DNA from: Spirochaetia bacterium
GTDB lineage: Bacteria; Spirochaetota; Spirochaetia; Treponematales; Breznakiellaceae
Assembly (NCBI GenBank): GCA_025997655.1
Contig: BNUW01000128.1
Coordinates: 1 to 6,960 of the forward strand
Length of the DNA stretch: 6,960 bases
Direction of reading: 5' to 3'
Position 1 is the first letter of the stretch. Every line of letters begins with the position of its first letter. Under the pieces are notes generated by a model. That model saw only the letters and a list, made by a program, of their open reading frames with translations, was not told where the DNA came from and did not search any database. A program made the position numbers and the translations under genes. Below are positions 6,748 through 6,960 of the stretch, one piece after another.

Positions 6748-6960
6748 ATGCGTGTACTGTTAATCAACGGGAGCCCCCACGAAAAGGGCTGTACTTATAC
6801 CATCCTGGCGGAGGTGGCGGGACAGATAGAAGCCGCCGGTTTTGAATATAACCCCCTCGGTCTCCATTATTTTGATGCGCCGGTCAATAAAACTTTTATC
6901 CAGTTTGAAATCGGGGATACCGTAGCGGAGATACCCCCCCAGTTTAAGAGCCGCTTCGTA
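6748..6960 (+). CDS. NADPH-dependent FMN reductase/flavodoxin-like protein, N-terminus only, chimeric after codon 29
   Basis: The first 29 or so residues ([20 protein letters not shown] and following) are the opening strand, phosphate-binding loop ([10 protein letters not shown]) and first helix of the NADPH-dependent FMN reductase family, whose members bind FMN and reduce it or quinones or nitro compounds. From base 6834 on, the DNA is the reverse complement of gltD codons, so the continuing open frame to the window edge is antisense gltD and not reductase. On the closed circle this chimeric frame would end at base 619, giving a 234-residue meaningless fusion. Whether the resemblance of the AAGFEY stretch at the joint to family sequence is chance or microhomology cannot be told here. 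The identification rests on a short segment but the loop motif is clear. Confidence 0.75.
   Translation, partial: MRVLLINGSPHEKGCTYTILAEVAGQIEAAGFEYNPLGLHYFDAPVNKTFIQFEIGDTVAEIPPQFKSRFV
6826..6841. other. Chimeric joint FMN reductase / inverted gltD
   Basis: The reductase frame runs to about codon 29, then the sequence becomes antisense gltD at 6834. The bases CGCCGGT (6834-6840) could belong to either side, because Ala-Gly is plausible in the reductase, so a microhomology joint is likely but unproven. Confidence 0.75.
6834..6960. repeat. Terminal direct repeat, right copy (identical to 1-127)
   Basis: Right-hand copy of the exact 127-base terminal repeat. Identity stops at 6834: the preceding base, C6833, belongs to the reductase gene. 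Confidence 0.95.

Overview
The window is a gltBD (NADPH-type glutamate synthase) locus with a short downstream cluster, but its arrangement is not that of a normal chromosome segment. The protein-coding stretches of gltB and gltD are GC-rich (for example about 63% in 6121-6180). The genes are packed head to tail with strong AGGAGG-type ribosome binding sites. Protein style suggests a Gram-negative anaerobe, possibly a Treponema-like spirochaete, but that is an impression from memory and not something the window proves.

Layout. On the minus strand, gltB runs from about 5295 down to 652 and is followed 11 bases later by the N-terminal 213 codons of gltD (640 to 1). The rest of gltD lies on the opposite (plus) strand, 5296-6213. 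It is followed, with overlapping ends, by a small two-helix membrane protein (6213-6440), a YbjQ/UPF0145-family protein (6421-6732) and the first codons of an NADPH-dependent FMN reductase/flavodoxin-like protein (6748 onward).

Two exact repeats explain the odd layout. Bases 1-127 are identical to 6834-6960, a direct terminal repeat whose length is the k-mer size typical of SPAdes-type assemblies, so the contig closes on itself as a 6,833-base circle. Within that, bases 1-96 are the exact reverse complement of 5294-5389. If the part between the two inverted copies is flipped, gltD becomes one uninterrupted 487-codon gene directly behind gltB, and a single extra 96-base inverted piece of gltD is left sitting between codon 29 of the FMN reductase gene and the truncated 5' end of gltB. 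The parent locus was therefore almost certainly gltB-gltD-membrane protein-ybjQ-FMN reductase on one strand, and the inversion, truncations and circle look like template-switch (for example whole-genome-amplification) or assembly products.

Function. GltB (glutaminase, FMN and 3Fe-4S synthase parts) and GltD (FAD, NADPH, two 4Fe-4S clusters) together make two glutamates from glutamine and 2-oxoglutarate. The downstream genes have no evident link to nitrogen assimilation. No tRNA, rRNA, CRISPR array, transposase or recombinase, and no convincing promoter or terminator, was seen. No non-coding stretch longer than 15 bases exists between the genes. I did not find a new biological system; the notable thing is the rearrangement itself.
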